The position numbers and the translations under genes were made by a program. Source: Chloroflexota bacterium (lineage in GTDB: Bacteria > Chloroflexota > Dehalococcoidia > SM23-28-2 > RBG-16-64-32). Taken from it: a DNA stretch of 41,427 nucleotides. Every line of letters begins with the position of its first letter. Within the stretch, counting starts at the first letter, position 1. Positions 6,899-14,147 of the stretch are shown one piece after another. The notes under the pieces are model-generated. The model saw only the letters and a list, made by a program, of their open reading frames with translations, did not search any database and was not told the DNA's origin. The DNA lies in assembly GCA_022574655.1 (NCBI GenBank), contig JACZRQ010000009.1:1-41427 (forward strand). Reading direction: 5' to 3'.

Positions 6899-8536
6899 CT
6901 AACTTACAAGCACCTCCGACCCAATCTCAGGACAGCCTTCCTTCTGGCTGACGGGGAACGCCGCGATGCTGCGCAGGATACCCAACGCATCAACGGCATC
7001 GACGTCCTGGTCGCAGTCAATGTCGCCCCAGGGGTAGTTGGTGACGCCGGCGAGCGATACGCCGACGGTCTCGCCGAGCGGGAAGCAGGGGTCGTTCTGA
7101 GTGAAGTCGATGGCGGCGACGTGCTGGAGGTTCTTGAGGGCGTCAACAGCGGCGACAGCGCCGTTGCAGTCGTCGTCGCCCCAGAGTGCGTTGGTTTCAA
7201 CGCCGCGGTCGTGGAGGAAGATGTCCCGGAAGCCGTTGGTGTCGCCCGGCACCAGGTTCGTGGCTTCGGCGTCAAAGACGACGAAGCGGCCGTCGCCGCT
7301 GATGGCGGGGTCGACGCTGCGGTCGTTCGCTTGGCCGCCGAGGCTGTCGACGCTGACGCGGGTCGTCTGGCCGGTCTGGCGGTCGTGGACGAAGATCTCC
7401 CGGAAGCCATTGGTGTCGCCAGGCACCAAGTCCGTGGCCAAGGAGATAAAGGCGACGAAGCGGCCATCATCGCTGATGGTGGACCCGTAACTTTCTTCGT
7501 TCGGCTCGCCGCCTAGACTGTCGAGGCTGACGCGGGTCGTCTCGCTGGTCTGGCGGTCGTGGACGAAGATGTCCCCCCAGCCGTTGGTGTCGCCAGGCAC
7601 CAGGCCGGTGGCATCCGAGCCAAAGGCGACGAAGCGGCCATCATCGCTGATGACGGGGAAGTAGCTGTCGGCGTCTGACTGGCCACCGAGGTTGTCGACG
7701 CTGACGCGGACTGTCTGGCCGTTCTGGCGGTCGCGGACGAAGATGTCCTGGAAGCCGTTTGTGTCGCCGGGCACCAGGTCAGGGGCATCAGACTCAAAGG
7801 CGACGAAGCGGCCATCATCGCTGATGGTAGCGAAGCGGCTGGAGTCGTCCGCATCGCCGCCGCCGCTGTCGACGCTGACGCGGGTGGTCTGCCCGGTCTG
7901 GCGGTCGTGGACGAAGACGTCCCTGACGCTGTTGGCGTCGCCCGCCACCAGGTTGCTGGCGTGCGATGTAAAGGCGACGAAGCGTCCATCATCGCTGATG
8001 TCGGCGTCCAAACTGGAACCATCCACCTCACCGCCAAGGCTGTCGACGCTGACGCGGGTCGTCTGCCCGGTCTGGCGGTCGTGGACGAAGATGTCAACGA
8101 CACTGTTGGTGTCTCCAGCCACAAGATCGCTGGCGACGGAGGCAAAGGCGACAAAACGGCCGTCGCCACTAATGGCGGGACCGCTGCCGCCACCACCCAC
8201 CTCGCCGCCGAGGCTGTCGACGCTGACGCGGGTCGTCTGCCCGGTCTGACGGTCGCGGACGAAGACATCCCGGACGCCGTTGGTGTCGTTAGCCACCAGG
8301 TTAGTAGCTTTGGAGTGAAAGGCGACGAAGCGTCCATCATCGCTGATGGCGGCAGCCGTGCTGTCGCCGCCGTTCGCCTCGCCGCCGAGGCTGTCGACGC
8401 TGACGCGCTCAGTATCGCCGCTCGCTGCGCCGGCCGGCAGACCGATGAATTCCAGCATCGCCAGACCCACCACCAGCCCCGCCAGAAGCAGAGCGGCGAA
8501 AAGTGTACGACGGTAAGCAGTGGCAATGGCGTTCAC
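6899..8536 (-). CDS. Secreted seven-repeat TolB/PD40-type beta-propeller protein with dockerin-like tail
   Basis: 545 residues from the GTG at 8536. It is a close paralogue of the product of 4619-6121. A hydrophobic N-terminal segment (about 8-35) is followed by seven blades of about 58 residues with 'DGRFVAF', 'LVPGDTNG' and 'DIFVHDRQTGQTTRVSVDS', then directly by two dockerin-like loops (GDDDCNGAVAAVDAL and GDIDCDQDVDAVDAL) with almost no Thr-Pro linker. Seven blades fit a closed propeller; the paralogue has six. The promoter places the transcription start at the GTG, so a leaderless message is predicted. The protein is likely exported and surface-bound. No enzymatic motif is seen. Confidence 0.87.
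   Translation of the reverse strand: MNAIATAYRRTLFAALLLAGLVVGLAMLEFIGLPAGAASGDTERVSVDSLGGEANGGDSTAAAISDDGRFVAFHSKATNLVANDTNGVRDVFVRDRQTGQTTRVSVDSLGGEVGGGGSGPAISGDGRFVAFASVASDLVAGDTNSVVDIFVHDRQTGQTTRVSVDSLGGEVDGSSLDADISDDGRFVAFTSHASNLVAGDANSVRDVFVHDRQTGQTTRVSVDSGGGDADDSSRFATISDDGRFVAFESDAPDLVPGDTNGFQDIFVRDRQNGQTVRVSVDNLGGQSDADSYFPVISDDGRFVAFGSDATGLVPGDTNGWGDIFVHDRQTSETTRVSLDSLGGEPNEESYGSTISDDGRFVAFISLATDLVPGDTNGFREIFVHDRQTGQTTRVSVDSLGGQANDRSVDPAISGDGRFVVFDAEATNLVPGDTNGFRDIFLHDRGVETNALWGDDDCNGAVAAVDALKNLQHVAAIDFTQNDPCFPLGETVGVSLAGVTNYPWGDIDCDQDVDAVDALGILRSIAAFPVSQKEGCPEIGSEVLVS
7067..7183 (-). repeat. Dockerin-encoding DNA repeat, copy 3 of 3
   Basis: Nearly identical to 4790-4906 (differences of only a few bases), pointing to recent duplication or gene conversion between the two propeller genes. 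Confidence 0.85.
7205..8416 (-). repeat. Tandem 174-bp coding repeats, seven units
   Basis: Seven direct units of about 174 bases, homologous to those at 4966-6001 and each encoding one propeller blade. Unit number differs between the two genes. Confidence 0.85.
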
Positions 8537-8542
8537 GCGGGC

Positions 8543-8571
8543 AAGATAGCAGAAAAGCCTGAAAATGGCAA
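8543..8571 (-). promoter_or_regulatory. Promoter of the seven-repeat propeller gene; predicted leaderless start
   Basis: Minus-strand TTGCCA (8571-8566), 17-base spacer, TGC-TATCTT (-10 at 8548-8543). Only six bases separate the -10 from the GTG at 8536. The hexamers and extended -10 are the same as at 6129-6157, while the spacer between them has largely diverged. Confidence 0.65.
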
Positions 8572-8692
8572 CCCGCCGGGCAAAGGCTCGCCTGTGTCAT
8601 GGACGCTTCAAGGTCGGACAGTTGCAAGGCGTGCGTAACGCTCGCCCTACTGTTGTGGCGTGCGGCCCGCGGTGGAACCCTCAAGCCTACCG

Positions 8693-9478
8693 CTACTGCG
8701 GCGGTCTCAACGGAGGCGGGCGGTCTCCGGCAGCGTATCGCCGGAGCCATTCGGTCATGGCGGGGTCGCTCATGGTCTCGCTATGGGTCTTGACTTCGAA
8801 GACGAGACCTTCGTCCTCGGACAGGGTGAGTCCGCCGAGGGCGGCGGCGCGATCGTTGCGCATGGCGAGCTGGGGGTAGTTCGAGAGCGCTTCGGCGATT
8901 TCGAGGGCGCGGTCGAGCGCATTGCCTTCGGGGACGACTTCCTGCACGAGGCCGATGCGCTGCGCGTGCTCGGCGTCGATGAGGACGCCGGTCTCGATCA
9001 TGTAAAGCGCGTTACCGAGACCGACGATGCGGGGCAGGCGCTGCGTGCCGCCGTCAACGAGGGGGACGCCCCAACGTCGGTTGAGGACGCCGAACTGGGC
9101 GTTGGCGGAGGCGATACGGAAGTCACACCAGCAGGCGAGTTCAAGGCCGCCGGCGGTGCAATAGCCGTTGATGGCGCCGATGACAGGCTTGCCGAGGTCT
9201 GTGATGCGGGAGACGCCCATAGGCCCGGATTCGCGCGCGCCGGGGCGGGTGATCAGGGTATCGACGGCCTTGAGATCAGCGCCGGAGCAGAAGGAGACGT
9301 CGCCGGCGCCGGTGAGGATCATGATGTCGAGCGAGTCGTCGGCGCGGAATTCGTCCGCGGCGGCGTTGAGGAGACCGGCGGTTTCGCCGTCGACGCAGTT
9401 TCGGACGTCGGGGCGGTTGATTTTGACGACGAGGGTGGCGCCGTGACGGTCTGTCGTTACCTTGGCGGCGGCGCTCAA
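8693..9478 (-). CDS. Crotonase-fold protein (enoyl-CoA hydratase/isomerase family), one catalytic Glu replaced
   Basis: 261 residues from a TTG at 9478 that overlaps the stop of the upstream gene (TTGA), suggesting translational coupling. The oxyanion-hole signatures 'FCSGADLKAV' and 'AGGLELA' are present. The first Glu of classical hydratases is kept in 'GGLELA', but the segment normally reading 'LPExxLG' is 'LNRRWGVPLVDGGTQRLPR', so the second Glu is lost. An RRWGVPLxDGGT motif is, to my knowledge, typical of a crotonase subgroup whose reaction is not the standard hydration. It is the last gene of an operon with a DinB-fold protein and an F420-type oxidoreductase. Substrate unknown; an acyl-CoA is expected. 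Confidence 0.88.
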   Translation of the reverse strand: MSAAAKVTTDRHGATLVVKINRPDVRNCVDGETAGLLNAAADEFRADDSLDIMILTGAGDVSFCSGADLKAVDTLITRPGARESGPMGVSRITDLGKPVIGAINGYCTAGGLELACWCDFRIASANAQFGVLNRRWGVPLVDGGTQRLPRIVGLGNALYMIETGVLIDAEHAQRIGLVQEVVPEGNALDRALEIAEALSNYPQLAMRNDRAAALGGLTLSEDEGLVFEVKTHSETMSDPAMTEWLRRYAAGDRPPPLRPPQ

Positions 9479-9987
9479 GGTGCCTTGCGAACGGCGGTCA
9501 TTATGTCGTTCAGGTGGGTCATGACGTGGCCGACGGCGAGCGCCTGGAGGACGTTGGCGGCAGGGCCTCGGAGGCCGCCGGCGCTCTGGACGGGTGCGGC
9601 CAGGAGCGATTCGTCCGCGTTCTCGACGACGGCGACGGTCCTGGCGCGGTTTTCTTTGAACTCCGCGATCAGCTCGTCGACGCTGGCCTGCGCGCGCTTT
9701 TCGATCTGCCGGTCGGCGTAGCTGCCGATGGCGCCGGACGCGGGAGGGGCGCTCTTAGCGGGGGCACTCTCTTCGTTCGGACTCTGCGCGGCGAGGTCCA
9801 GGATCTTGGCGTAAGTCCACTCCATTGAGGCGACGTGAGCCAGGACCTCGCGCGCGTTCCAGCCATTCTCGTAGCAGCCGCTCTCGAGATCGGCGGCGGC
9901 GACGGAATCGAGGCTGTCGATCAACTGCTGCTCGCTGGTGCGCAGTCCTTCGATGAGTTGTGCCTTCGAGACGTGTGATTCCGTCAC
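9475..9987 (-). CDS. DinB-fold / maleylpyruvate isomerase N-terminal-like protein
   Basis: 170 residues from a GTG at 9987 with AGGAG about eight bases upstream. The sequence fits the DinB four-helix fold: His in 'EVLAHVASMEW' (about residue 51) and two His in 'GHVMTHLNDI' near the C-terminus are in the usual metal-binding positions. A Ser-Ala-Pro-rich insert occupies about 68-84. Relatives include metal-dependent thiol S-transferases and maleylpyruvate isomerases that use a small thiol cofactor; which reaction applies here cannot be told. It lies 11 bases after the oxidoreductase gene and overlaps the crotonase start, so the three are one transcript. Confidence 0.75.
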   Translation of the reverse strand: MTESHVSKAQLIEGLRTSEQQLIDSLDSVAAADLESGCYENGWNAREVLAHVASMEWTYAKILDLAAQSPNEESAPAKSAPPASGAIGSYADRQIEKRAQASVDELIAEFKENRARTVAVVENADESLLAAPVQSAGGLRGPAANVLQALAVGHVMTHLNDIMTAVRKAP

Positions 9988-9998
9988 GGGGATATCTC

Positions 9999-10940
9999 CT
10001 AGCGGAATGCGGGTATGACTTCTTCCGAGAAGCGCATCAGCGATTTCTGGTGCACGGACGGGAACTGGGCGAGGACGATCTCTTGCACACCAACGGCTTC
10101 GAAGGCCTTGATCTGATCGACGACTTGCTCCGGGGAACCCATCAGAACGGACTTTCGCGCTTCCTCATCTGATGAGGCTCCTCGCAGCGATTTCACTCCC
10201 TGGATCACGCGCTCCTGAAACGCGGGGTCTTCGGTCAGGAAAAGGACGGTCTGGATGGTGCGACGAATCGTGTTGAAGTCGCGGCCAACGCTCTCGCAGT
10301 GGCTGCTGAGCACGTCCCACTTGTGAGCGACTTCTTCGGGGGTGCCTTGAACGTTGGAGGCGTCACCATACTTGGCCGCGGTCAGCAGCGTACGTTTTTC
10401 GCCGCCGCCGCCGATCATGATCGGCGGGTGAGGTTTCTGAACGTTGGACGGGTTGTACGGAGGCTCGTCGAGGCCATAGTAGTCGCCCTCGAAGGTCGGG
10501 GAGTCTTCGGTCCAGAGCAGCTTGATCAGCTGCACGGCCTCGTCAAGACGTTTGAGCCGCTCGCCGGTGGTGTAGAAGGGGATGCCGTAAGCCTGATGTT
10601 CGTACACGTGCCAAGCGCCGCCGATTCCGAACTCGAGCCTCCCGTTGGAGATGTGGTCGACGGTAGTGGCCTGCTTGGCGAGTACCACCGGGTGGCGGTA
10701 TGTGTTGCCGCTGACGATGATGCCGAGCCGCACGCGAGACGTCGCCTGGGCGAGAGCCGCGAGGGCGGTCCAGCCTTCGAGGCAGGGGCCCTCCGCGCCG
10801 AAGGCCTGCCCTGTGCCGGTGACGAAGTGGTCCATCAGCCAGAGGGAATCGAACGTGGAACTGCGGTCGAGGTCTTGCCACAGAGAGAGAAGGTCTGGCC
10901 AGGCCATCTGCGACTGGGACGCTTGGACACCGAACTTCAT
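9999..10940 (-). CDS. LLM-class flavin/F420-dependent oxidoreductase
   Basis: 313 residues. The ATG at 10940 is chosen over an upstream codon because GGAGG lies seven bases before it and a clear promoter precedes it. The whole length fits the luciferase-like monooxygenase TIM barrel: 'KFGVQ' first strand, 'WLMDHF', 'SGNTYRHPVVLAKQA', 'VDHISNGRLEFGIGGAW' and 'GTPEEV'. Members use F420 or FMN to oxidise or reduce organic substrates. It is about as long as, and very similar to, the product of 14148-15095. It heads the operon with the DinB-fold protein and crotonase. Substrate unknown. Expansion of this family is a known trait of SAR202-type Chloroflexota. Confidence 0.9.
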   Translation of the reverse strand: MKFGVQASQSQMAWPDLLSLWQDLDRSSTFDSLWLMDHFVTGTGQAFGAEGPCLEGWTALAALAQATSRVRLGIIVSGNTYRHPVVLAKQATTVDHISNGRLEFGIGGAWHVYEHQAYGIPFYTTGERLKRLDEAVQLIKLLWTEDSPTFEGDYYGLDEPPYNPSNVQKPHPPIMIGGGGEKRTLLTAAKYGDASNVQGTPEEVAHKWDVLSSHCESVGRDFNTIRRTIQTVLFLTEDPAFQERVIQGVKSLRGASSDEEARKSVLMGSPEQVVDQIKAFEAVGVQEIVLAQFPSVHQKSLMRFSEEVIPAFR

Positions 10941-10976
10941 TGCGGGACCTCCGAATCTAACTCTTACGCGAGCGTG

Positions 10977-11005
10977 AGGATACGACGATCCGGGGCGACA
11001 GTCAA
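10977..11005 (-). promoter_or_regulatory. Promoter of the oxidoreductase-DinB-crotonase operon
   Basis: Minus-strand TTGACT (11005-11000), 17-base spacer, TATCCT (10982-10977). The leader would be about 30 bases and contains the GGAGG of the ATG at 10940. Confidence 0.7.
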
Positions 11006-11052
11006 TGCGAAGCGGGTTCAAGAGATGAGCGAAATGACAAAGACGGTGGGGT

Positions 11053-11892
11053 TCAGTCGATGGCGACGGAGGCTGCGACGTCCAGCAAGACGTCCTCTGT
11101 TAATGAACCGACGAGGAGTGCCGAGAGAATGAAGGTGAACTCGCCATCGTGCCAGAGGAGCGTGAGTAGTGGATTAGGGCGCGTCGAGTCGACGGGAAGG
11201 AGCTTTCGCTCACCGGATAGGCCGGGGATGCTGAACGGTTCTCCTCCACCGAGTTGGGTCTGCGTCTGGTCCTGGCGGAGAGAGAACCGCGAAGACCCGT
11301 CCGCTGGGGCCCAGGCCTGCTCGACGGACCTGCCGACGCGGAAGTGATTTACGACGGCTATGTCATCGACTGGTTCGTAGCCGCCGGGGACGAAGCCGGG
11401 GGTCGCGATGTCGTATCCGGTACGTTCAACCGCTTCCTCAAGGCTTGGGAGCTTCCAGACGACGGACCCAAATGCGGTCTGCGGCGAGCATGGCTTGGGG
11501 TTCTCGCTGGCCCGCCACCAGTGGCCGTCTTCGTACAACCAGAAGACACGCGGCTCGCCGAAGCCGATGCTCCGGCCGTCCACGTAGAGATCGTAGTCGA
11601 CGGTCGCGCGGTCCTCGTCGATTTCGATCCAGAGGATGCGAAGTTCGGCGGTGTCCCAGTCGGGCCCATACCAAGTGTCAACGGTGTCGAAGAGTTGTTC
11701 CGCGGAGAGGGGGCTGCACGCTTCTCTGTACGACTCGTGGTTGAGGTCGTACGCCTGCGGGTCGCGATCTTGCCACGCTCTGACGTAGTCGGCGACGGTT
11801 TCGCGGAGAGAGGCTTCCCGGCCGTCAGACGACGAGCAGCCGACGAGGACGAGAACCAAGACTGCGGCGACGAGAGCAACTACGAATCTCAT
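11053..11892 (-). CDS. Lipoprotein of unknown function
   Basis: 279 residues from an ATG at 11892 with AAGGAG six bases upstream. A short hydrophobic leader ends in the lipobox 'VLVLVGC', so Cys19 should be lipidated. Residues about 28-150 resemble an NTF2-like/SnoaL-type region ('ADYVRAWQDRDPQAYDL', 'VDYDLYVDGRSIGFGEPRV', 'DGHWWRASE'). The rest carries 'YDIATPGFVPGGYEP', which resembles the DUF4367-type domain of exported anti-sigma and outer proteins ('GFxPxGYxP'). Both assignments rest on short motifs. It lies upstream of the oxidoreductase operon on the same strand but has its own promoter-like element. Confidence 0.75.
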   Translation of the reverse strand: MRFVVALVAAVLVLVLVGCSSSDGREASLRETVADYVRAWQDRDPQAYDLNHESYREACSPLSAEQLFDTVDTWYGPDWDTAELRILWIEIDEDRATVDYDLYVDGRSIGFGEPRVFWLYEDGHWWRASENPKPCSPQTAFGSVVWKLPSLEEAVERTGYDIATPGFVPGGYEPVDDIAVVNHFRVGRSVEQAWAPADGSSRFSLRQDQTQTQLGGGEPFSIPGLSGERKLLPVDSTRPNPLLTLLWHDGEFTFILSALLVGSLTEDVLLDVAASVAID

Positions 11893-11909
11893 GGACGCTC
11901 CTTGAGTTC

Positions 11910-11918
11910 ATTTTATCA
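11910..11918 (-). promoter_or_regulatory. Extended -10 element upstream of the lipoprotein gene
   Basis: Minus-strand TGATAAAAT, with TAAAAT at 11915-11910. No good -35 is seen. The predicted leader is about 11 bases and holds the AAGGAG of the ATG at 11892. Confidence 0.35.
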
Positions 11919-11948
11919 CCGGATTTTCGGCCCGATTGCGGCGACGGC

Positions 11949-12461
11949 CTAGCGCGGGAAGTCGTCGGGGCCGAGGTTGAGTTCGATGGCGATGGCGTCA
12001 GGGTCGAGCCGAACGGTGTACCACTGTCCGCGGCGTTCGAGGCGGTGGGTATCCGGGACGCCGAGGTGGCTGACGACGTGCTCTGCGAAGCCGGGGACCA
12101 GGTCGCCGTGGGAGCAGGCGACGACGCGTCGACCTTCGTTCTGCGCGACGAGCGACCGGAGCGCGTTGAGGCAGCGCTCGCCCAAGGCGAGACGATCTTC
12201 GTCGAGGTGACCTTCGATCAAGTCAGGGACGATTTCGACGGAGATGCCGAGCCGCACGGCGAGCGGTTCGAGGGTCTGGACGCAGCGAAGGGCGGGGCTG
12301 GCGTAGAGGGAGTCGATCGAGCCGCCAGCAGCCAAGGCGGCGGCGATGGATTCGGCCTGGCGGCGGCCGAGGTCGCTGAGGGGGCGAAGGTTCTGGTCGC
12401 CGCGCCAGAGGGCGCGGTCGCCGGCGTCGAGGTGGGGGATGAGTTCGATGGTGGTGGTCAT
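11949..12461 (-). CDS. Histidine phosphatase superfamily protein with altered RHG motif
   Basis: 170 residues. The fold signature of SixA/phosphoglycerate-mutase-like phosphatases is clear: 'LRPLSDLGRRQAES', 'SPALRCVQTLEPLA' with its conserved Arg, and 'VVACSHGDLVPG' with the second catalytic His. The N-terminal RHG/RHA motif, whose Arg holds the phosphate, reads Ile-Pro-His-Leu-Asp-Ala-Gly. The nucleophile His is kept but Arg is Pro (codon CCC, one base from CGC). The enzyme may be inactive or altered. No good ribosome binding site precedes the ATG at 12461. It is divergent from the gene at 12776. Confidence 0.82.
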   Translation of the reverse strand: MTTTIELIPHLDAGDRALWRGDQNLRPLSDLGRRQAESIAAALAAGGSIDSLYASPALRCVQTLEPLAVRLGISVEIVPDLIEGHLDEDRLALGERCLNALRSLVAQNEGRRVVACSHGDLVPGFAEHVVSHLGVPDTHRLERRGQWYTVRLDPDAIAIELNLGPDDFPR

Positions 12462-12488
12462 GGCTTGGCGATTCGGAACGTCGGTGCT

Positions 12489-12521
12489 CCGCTCATCCTA
12501 CGAGAGCCTCAGGATGAGCGG
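12489..12521. repeat. Inverted repeat with perfect 11-bp arms
   Basis: CCGCTCATCCT (12489-12499) and AGGATGAGCGG (12511-12521) around an 11-base loop, between divergent genes. It resembles small dispersed palindromes rich in CTCAGGA seen in many bacterial genomes; a second CTCAGGA palindrome is at 17812-17827. Confidence 0.7.
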
Positions 12522-12675
12522 GAAGGGGCGAGAGTAGGGCGTCTGGCCGACGGCGGCAACCGGACGACACACCGAGGGCCCTCGCGCCCTTCCGTGACCC
12601 GCCCTACCACCGATATCGTCGTCGCGGCCGCTGGGCCTGGCGATGGCCCCTGGAACCACGCCACGGAGGAGAAAG

Positions 12676-12681
12676 TATAAT
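12676..12681 (+). promoter_or_regulatory. Perfect TATAAT -10 element
   Basis: TATAAT at 12676-12681, about 95 bases before the ATG at 12776. No convincing -35 lies at the normal distance, so the promoter is only likely. Confidence 0.4.
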
Positions 12682-12775
12682 CTTTGGGCTGCTCTCATCG
12701 GTGAGGCGCGTTGCAGATACGGACCTGCCCGAGGCTCTCCGCGCTGAACCGCAACTCGAGGCAAGGAGGGATCCA

Positions 12776-13309
12776 ATGCCCCGCGAAAACGATGGAGGTC
12801 AACGAGGATTCTGCTACGAATGGCCGCCGAAGCCCGGCAAAGAGACTTTGGGCGGGATTATTACAGTGCTGGTGACCGTCGGCATCCTCTTGGTGGTGTT
12901 CGTCTACTGTTACAAAGACGCCACTTCGGCGTTCAGCTGTCCAGACGAGGAGTTCGCAGATCTATGTGCCAAGCTGGACAGAAGGATCGATTTTGTAAAA
13001 GCGATTTGCGCAGGGGAAGCAACCTATATGGGGGGAAAGTACTTTCCGGCGATCCCATCCGACTCCCTACCTGAGAGCCTTCGCGGGTCGAGGGTGGAGA
13101 TCAAGATGGGCTGTGCCGGGATCGATCTCAAGTGGCGAGGCGATGGCGACCGAGACCACGTTGTCAGCGGCGACGTGAAGATAGTCGCACAAAATGATCA
13201 GACCGAGCTGGTGGACACGTTCCTGATTGACTGTGGAACTGGAACTACTGGTTCTACCCAGATGGTAAGGTGCATTGAACAGGCCAGGATGGAGCTGGCC
13301 GACGGTTAA
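12776..13309 (+). CDS. Single-pass membrane protein of unknown function
   Basis: 177 residues. The ATG at 12776 has AAGGAGGG (12763-12770) five bases upstream, which decides the start over a longer in-frame reading. About 24 polar residues precede one strong membrane helix (about 25-46, 'GGIITVLVTVGILLVVFVY'). The remaining 130 or so residues should lie outside the cell and contain six Cys (in 'SCPDEEF', 'DLCAK', 'KAICAG', 'GCAGID', 'DCGTG' and 'RCIEQ'), suggesting disulfides. I recognise no family. The gene is convergent with the one ending at 13347 and divergent from the phosphatase gene. Confidence 0.75.
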   Translation: MPRENDGGQRGFCYEWPPKPGKETLGGIITVLVTVGILLVVFVYCYKDATSAFSCPDEEFADLCAKLDRRIDFVKAICAGEATYMGGKYFPAIPSDSLPESLRGSRVEIKMGCAGIDLKWRGDGDRDHVVSGDVKIVAQNDQTELVDTFLIDCGTGTTGSTQMVRCIEQARMELADG

Positions 13310-13346
13310 GGGCGGACGCGCAGGGGGATTGGCTTCGCCACGGCGG

Positions 13347-14138
13347 CTAAGACGGCTTGGAGCGGTACTTGTCGGCGAGCCAGCCAGTCCAGGTGATCTT
13401 GCCGTAGGTGTTTTCGGGGGTGCAGTTGAGCCCCTGACGGAAGCCGCTGGCGATCTTGCCGAAGAGCGGGAGTAGGAGGACGATGCGCCGGCGACCGGTG
13501 GCGGCGATCCACGACCGGGCCATGTCACCAGCGTCGAGGACTTCCGGGCCGCCGATGTCGGCGACGCGGCCGCTGGGGCCGGCTTCGACGAGCTGGAGCA
13601 TGCGGCCGGCGACTTCGGCGGTGTCGATCGTCTGGAATTTGAAGGAGCCGGGAACGGCGCCGATGGGGAAGCGGAGGAGACCGTCAGCAAACATCCGGTC
13701 CAGAAGGGCGTGGAACTGGGTGGCGCGGAGGATGGTGTAGGGGACTCCGGCGTCCTCGATGATCTTCTCGGCAGCGAGTTTGTGCTTGTAGTAGGGGTTG
13801 GGGACCTTGTCGATACCGACGATAGAGATGTAGAGGAAATGCGATACGCCCGCTGCCTTCGATGCGTCAAGCAAGCGGCGGGTACCCGCGACGTCCGCCT
13901 CTTTCGTCTTTCGGAAGGGGCTGGAGGCGCAGTGGGCGACGCACTCAATGCCGTCGACGGCTTCAGCGAGGCCGTCCCCGGTCTCGAGTGTGGCCTGCGC
14001 CCATTCGGTCACCAGGCCGCCGGAGGCAGGGCCAGCGCCGCGGCTCATGATACGGACGCCATGGTCGGCTTTGACGAGCCTGTCCACGAGCGCGCTGCCG
14101 AGGTCGCCGGTGCCGCCTGTTACGAGAACTGCGGTCAT
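13347..14138 (-). CDS. Atypical short-chain dehydrogenase / NmrA-like NAD(P)-binding protein
   Basis: 263 residues from an ATG at 14138 with AGGAGG about six bases upstream. The N-terminal Rossmann signature 'VLVTGGTGDLGSALVDRL' fits atypical SDR/NmrA-type proteins (TGGTGxxG). 'YYKHKLAAEKIIEDAGVPYTILRATQF' corresponds to the usual Tyr/Lys region and the substrate-side 'xxxR' stretch. Such proteins reduce or isomerise small substrates or act as redox sensors. It is the last gene of the operon with two CoA transferases and the F420-type oxidoreductase (gap of nine bases). Substrate unknown. Confidence 0.85.
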   Translation of the reverse strand: MTAVLVTGGTGDLGSALVDRLVKADHGVRIMSRGAGPASGGLVTEWAQATLETGDGLAEAVDGIECVAHCASSPFRKTKEADVAGTRRLLDASKAAGVSHFLYISIVGIDKVPNPYYKHKLAAEKIIEDAGVPYTILRATQFHALLDRMFADGLLRFPIGAVPGSFKFQTIDTAEVAGRMLQLVEAGPSGRVADIGGPEVLDAGDMARSWIAATGRRRIVLLLPLFGKIASGFRQGLNCTPENTYGKITWTGWLADKYRSKPS

Positions 14139-14147
14139 GGGCCCCTC

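Noticed and set aside
4966-8416. Tandem repeats as a CRISPR array or VNTR in non-coding DNA
   Set aside because: The repeats are in frame, encode propeller blades and are bounded by a signal segment and a dockerin-like module.
8537-8692. Possible gene in the gap before the crotonase stop
   Set aside because: Only the promoter (8543-8571) is convincing; no frame has a start signal.
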